Assembly (NCBI GenBank): GCA_016187945.1 | Contig: JACPIT010000004.1 | Location: 416,496-480,495, forward strand | DNA: 64,000 nucleotides | Reading direction: 5' to 3' | Source of the DNA: Opitutia bacterium | GTDB taxonomy: Bacteria; Verrucomicrobiota; Verrucomicrobiia; Opitutales; Opitutaceae | Shown: positions 61,161 through 64,000 of the stretch, piece by piece | How the letters are laid out: every line of letters starts with the position of its first letter | Numbering within the stretch: the stretch's first letter is position 1 | Translations under genes and position numbers: made by a program | The notes under the pieces: model-generated | Told to the model about the DNA's origin: nothing | The model's database searches: none | Seen by the model: the letters and a program-made list of their open reading frames with translations, nothing else

Positions 61161-63620
61161 GTGATCCCATGCGTCCGCGCGATCCGATCGCTCCTTCTTT
61201 TTTTCGCGACCTGCGGCATCGCCGCGATGCTCGCGCTGGCGGCGCCCGATACGCTGACGCCGGACGAGCGGAGCTTTCTCCAACAGCGCAGCCCGCTCCG
61301 CTACGCGCCCGATCCGGCGTTTCCACCGTTTGAATTTTTCCGCGCCGACGGCCGCGTCGCGGGCGTCACGCCGGAGATTCTCGATCTGCTCGCCGCCGAG
61401 CTCCACGTGAAGATCGAGACGGTGCGCTACCCGACCTGGGACGCCGTGCTCGACGGCGTGCGGCGCGGCGAGGTCGATCTGCTCGGCACGCTCACGCGCA
61501 CGGCGGAGCGCGAGACGTTCCTCGCGTTCACCGAACCCTACCTCTCCGTGCCGAACGTCCTCTATGTCGCGGCCGACTCGCGTTGGAAAACCGGCTTCGC
61601 CGAACTCGCCGGCCGCCGCGTCGGCGTGGTGCGCAGCGCCGGCGCGCACTCGTGGCTGACGCGCAATCACCCCGATGTCGTCGCCGTCCCCGTGGCGAAC
61701 ACCGCCGAGGGATTCCGCCGCGTTTCGCTCGGCGAAATCGACGCCATGCTCGAGACGCTGCCGGTCGGCGCCTTCGTGATCTCCGAGCAAGGTTTCACGA
61801 ATCTGCGCCCGCTGCCGGAGATCGTCTTCACCGTGCCGCAACACTTCGCCGTGCGCCGCGGCGACGAGCGCCTGCGCGACATCCTCGAAAAAGGCCTCGC
61901 ACGCATCTCCCCGGAACAACGTCTCCGCATTTTTTCCCGCTGGACCGGCGAAGACCCGACCCAGCCGCGCTGGCGCATCCCGGCGCTGGTCTGGCGCGGC
62001 GTCGCCGGCTTGAGCGTGCTGCTGCTGGGCTTCGTCGCCTGGACTTACCTGCTCCGCCGGCAAGTCGCCCATCGCACCCGCGAGTTGCAGGCGAGCGAGC
62101 AGCACTTCCGCCGCCTGCTCGAGGACTTGCCGATCGCGGCGGCGTGGACCGACGAGCGCGGCCGAGTCGAGTTCGTGAATCACAAATTCACCACGCTCTT
62201 CGGCTACACCCTGTCCGACATCCCGACGATCGAAGACTGGTTCCGCCGCGCCTACCCCGACCCCGCGCGCCGCGCCGAACTCCTCGCCCGCTGGCAAGTC
62301 GACGTCGCCCAACTCGGCGCGCAAGGCGGCGAAAGCTCCACCACCGCCGAACTCCCCATCACCTGCGCCGACGGGTCGCAGCGCCACGTCCACGTCGTCA
62401 CCAGCGTCATCGGCGGAAAAATCCTCGGCGTCTTCGAGGATCTCACCGAGCGCGTCCGCATCGAGCAGAAGCTCCGGCAGGCGCAAAAAATGGAAGCCAT
62501 CGGCCAGCTCGCCGGCGGCGTGGCTCACGATTTCAACAACCTCCTGACCGTCGTCCTCGGCCAGTCCCAGATGCTGCTCTTCGAGCCGCGCCTCCCGCCC
62601 GATTTGCGCGGCTCGCTCCAGCAGATCGCCGATGTCGCCCGCCGCGGCGCCGGCCTGACGCGCCAGCTCCTCACCTTCAGCCGCCAGCAGGCGATGCAAC
62701 CCGTGTTGCTCGACGTGAACGACACGCTGCGCGCGATGCACCAGCTCCTCACGCGCCTGCTCGGCGAGCAAATCGCCATCGAGCTCGACTGCGCCCCCGC
62801 GCTCCCGGTCGTGCGCGCTGACCCGAGCATGGTCGAACAAATCCTGCTCAATCTCTCCGTGAACGCACGCGACGCCATGCCGAAATCCGGCACGCTCGCG
62901 CTCGCCACGCGCGTGGCCGATGTCGACGCCGCCAGCCTCGCCACGCGCCCCGCCGACGCCCGCCCCGGTCGGTTTATCGTCCTCACCGTGCGCGACACCG
63001 GCACCGGCATCGCCCCCGCGCACCTCGCGCGGCTCTTCGAGCCGTTCTTCACTACGAAGGAAGTCGGCCAAGGCACGGGTCTCGGCCTCGCGACCGTATT
63101 CGGCATCGTCCAACAGCACCAAGGCTGGATCGAGGTCACCAGCGCCATCGGACACGGCACGACCTTCGACGTCTATCTGCCGGCCGCCGCGTCCGCCGCC
63201 GCGCCCCAGACTCCGACCGCCCCGGCCTCAGCGATCGACGCCGCGCCGCGCACCCACGCGACCATTCTTCTCACCGAAGACGAGGCGCCGGTCCGCGAAC
63301 TCGTCCGCGAATTCCTCGAGCACGAAGGTCACCGCGTTCTCGTCGCCGCCAATGGCGACGAAGCGCTCGCGCTCTGGCAGCAACACCGCGCCTCGATCGA
63401 TCTGCTTTTCACCGACGTCGTGATGCCCGGCACGCTCGACGGCCGCGAACTCGCCGCCCGCCTCCGCCGCGACGCCCCGGAACTGCGCGTCATCTATGCG
63501 ACCGGCTACGGCCGCCACCTGCTCCCGGCCGGCGAGAGCCGTTCCCCTTGTCTCGCGAAGCCCTTCGACCTCGCCACGCTCCGCGCCACCGTCCGCCAAG
63601 TCCTCGCGAACGACCGCTAG
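61161..63620 (+). CDS. Hybrid sensor histidine kinase with periplasmic solute-binding domain
   Basis: 819 residues from GTG 61161. Order: signal/first helix (AIRSLLLFFATCGIAAMLALAA), periplasmic SBP_bac_3 domain (about 40-265: PLRYAPDPAFPPFEFFR, GVTPEILDLLAAEL, GEVDLLGTLTRTAER), second helix (VAGLSVLLLGFVAWTYLL), PAS domain (about 325-430, EDLPIAAAWTDERGRVEFVNHKF), HisKA with His456 in GGVAHDFNNLL, HATPase (NLSVNARDAMP, DTGTGIA, GTGLGLATV), and a C-terminal receiver with Asp752 (LLFTDVVMPG). Senses a periplasmic amino-acid-like ligand by family analogy; no response regulator gene is adjacent. Confidence 0.95.
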   Translation: MIPCVRAIRSLLLFFATCGIAAMLALAAPDTLTPDERSFLQQRSPLRYAPDPAFPPFEFFRADGRVAGVTPEILDLLAAELHVKIETVRYPTWDAVLDGVRRGEVDLLGTLTRTAERETFLAFTEPYLSVPNVLYVAADSRWKTGFAELAGRRVGVVRSAGAHSWLTRNHPDVVAVPVANTAEGFRRVSLGEIDAMLETLPVGAFVISEQGFTNLRPLPEIVFTVPQHFAVRRGDERLRDILEKGLARISPEQRLRIFSRWTGEDPTQPRWRIPALVWRGVAGLSVLLLGFVAWTYLLRRQVAHRTRELQASEQHFRRLLEDLPIAAAWTDERGRVEFVNHKFTTLFGYTLSDIPTIEDWFRRAYPDPARRAELLARWQVDVAQLGAQGGESSTTAELPITCADGSQRHVHVVTSVIGGKILGVFEDLTERVRIEQKLRQAQKMEAIGQLAGGVAHDFNNLLTVVLGQSQMLLFEPRLPPDLRGSLQQIADVARRGAGLTRQLLTFSRQQAMQPVLLDVNDTLRAMHQLLTRLLGEQIAIELDCAPALPVVRADPSMVEQILLNLSVNARDAMPKSGTLALATRVADVDAASLATRPADARPGRFIVLTVRDTGTGIAPAHLARLFEPFFTTKEVGQGTGLGLATVFGIVQQHQGWIEVTSAIGHGTTFDVYLPAAASAAAPQTPTAPASAIDAAPRTHATILLTEDEAPVRELVREFLEHEGHRVLVAANGDEALALWQQHRASIDLLFTDVVMPGTLDGRELAARLRRDAPELRVIYATGYGRHLLPAGESRSPCLAKPFDLATLRATVRQVLANDR

Positions 63621-63659
63621 TGAGACTCGCGCCATTGACTGACGACGGCCTTGCGTCGG

Positions 63660-63684
63660 GTAGGGCGGAGCGGCCCGCTCCGCC
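63660..63684. repeat. GTAG-footed hairpin
   Basis: GTAG 63660-63663 followed by GGCGGAGCG-GCC-CGCTCCGCC, a perfect 9-bp stem. It lies between the sensor kinase and the IS1380 end. Confidence 0.8.
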
Positions 63685-63776
63685 GCGACGGGGATATCAC
63701 GTTCTTGGCGCACCAGGCCGACGACGAGTGCGATGCCTCGAAGGTGCGCCCTCCCCCCGGCGGCGTGATCGGCGAG

Positions 63777-64000
63777 CCTTAGCCCGGATATTTCACCGCG
63801 AGGAAAGAAACCGGGCGCGATAACTGCTGAAATGGTTGGTGATGAAACAATCCCCTGCAACGGTCACCGACGCCCGGTTTCCGACAGACTGTCAGCAGAC
63901 TTCGTTCCGGTTTCAAGCGCTGGGGCGGCGCGAGGTGGTGGCGGACTTCACGGGCGGCACGTTGAGCAGTGACGGGGGCGTGCTGCTCTTGCGCGAGCTC
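63777..64000 (+). mobile_element. Left end of an IS1380-family insertion sequence (cut by window edge)
   Basis: The likely inverted-repeat end starts near 63777 (CCTTAGCCCGGATATTTCACC region). The GCCCGGAT-TTTCAC pattern is typical of IS1380-family ends. The other end lies outside the window, so target duplication cannot be checked. Confidence 0.65.
63842..64000 (+). CDS. IS1380-family transposase, N-terminal part
   Basis: 53 codons to the window edge from ATG 63842. FQALGRREVVADFTGGTLSSDGGVLLLREL is the conserved N-terminal start of IS1380 DDE transposases (the DFxGGxxSSDGGxLLLRE pattern). The rest is outside the window. Confidence 0.85.
   Translation, partial: MKQSPATVTDARFPTDCQQTSFRFQALGRREVVADFTGGTLSSDGGVLLLREL

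Noticed and set aside
61667..63155. Antisense frames over the sensor kinase
   Set aside because: No family or ribosome site; the plus-strand gene has a full domain set.

Overview
The window is GC-rich DNA that looks like a member of the Verrucomicrobiota, most likely near Opitutaceae. This is an inference from gene content, codon use, the large FtsX-type permeases with a PadR regulator, and the many GTAG-footed intergenic hairpins; no 16S gene is present. Coding is dense and many genes lack a clear Shine-Dalgarno site.

Left part (1-30.5 kb, minus strand): the core transcription and translation clusters. In transcription order, one block runs rpsL-rpsG-fusA-rpsJ-rplC-rplD-rplW-rplB-rpsS-rplV-rpsC-rplP-rpmC-rpsQ-rplN-rplX-rplE-rpsN-rpsH-rplF-rplR-rpsE-rplO-secY-(adenylate-kinase-like)-map. 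Upstream of it lie an SPFH/band-7 membrane protein gene and a 40-residue one-helix protein. A second block runs tRNA-Thr-tuf-tRNA-Trp-secE-nusG-rplK-rplA-rplJ-rplL-rpoB-rpoC and ends at a strong terminator. Several parts of this core are unusual: the adenylate kinase slot holds a short protein with no P-loop lysine, rpmD (L30) is missing, L1 lacks its C-terminal segment, and RpoC has lost three of the four cysteines of its second zinc site.

Middle part (30.5-48 kb): a TPR-ExbB-ExbD-unknown energy-transduction operon; LemA and an M48 protease separated by a gene of lower GC; a small helix-turn-helix gene bracketed by two copies of a 17-19 bp palindrome; SufE; an FtsX/MacB-like permease; a TatD-type hydrolase; a secreted TonB C-terminal domain protein; TcdA; and malic enzyme.

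Right part (48-64 kb): a PadR regulator with a double-palindrome operator followed by a second large permease; PnuC with a NadR-like kinase (NAD precursor salvage) whose gene carries two in-frame palindromes; an Hsp33-like chaperone; a PD-(D/E)XK-like protein; a glycosyltransferase; MsrA; a glyoxalase; two PLP enzymes that may handle D-amino acids; a hybrid sensor kinase; and the left end of an IS1380-family insertion sequence cut by the window edge.

The strongest unexplained signal is in the repeats. Many hairpins of different sequence share a GTAG foot, the hallmark of REP sequences mobilised by RAYT transposases. Five genes (sufE, tcdA, the second permease, the nadR-like gene and hslO) stop exactly on the TAG of such a foot, and one 93-bp paired hairpin supplies both stop codons of a convergent gene pair. 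A second class of longer inverted-repeat elements (89-167 bp) sits in other gaps, including one inside the ribosomal protein operon.
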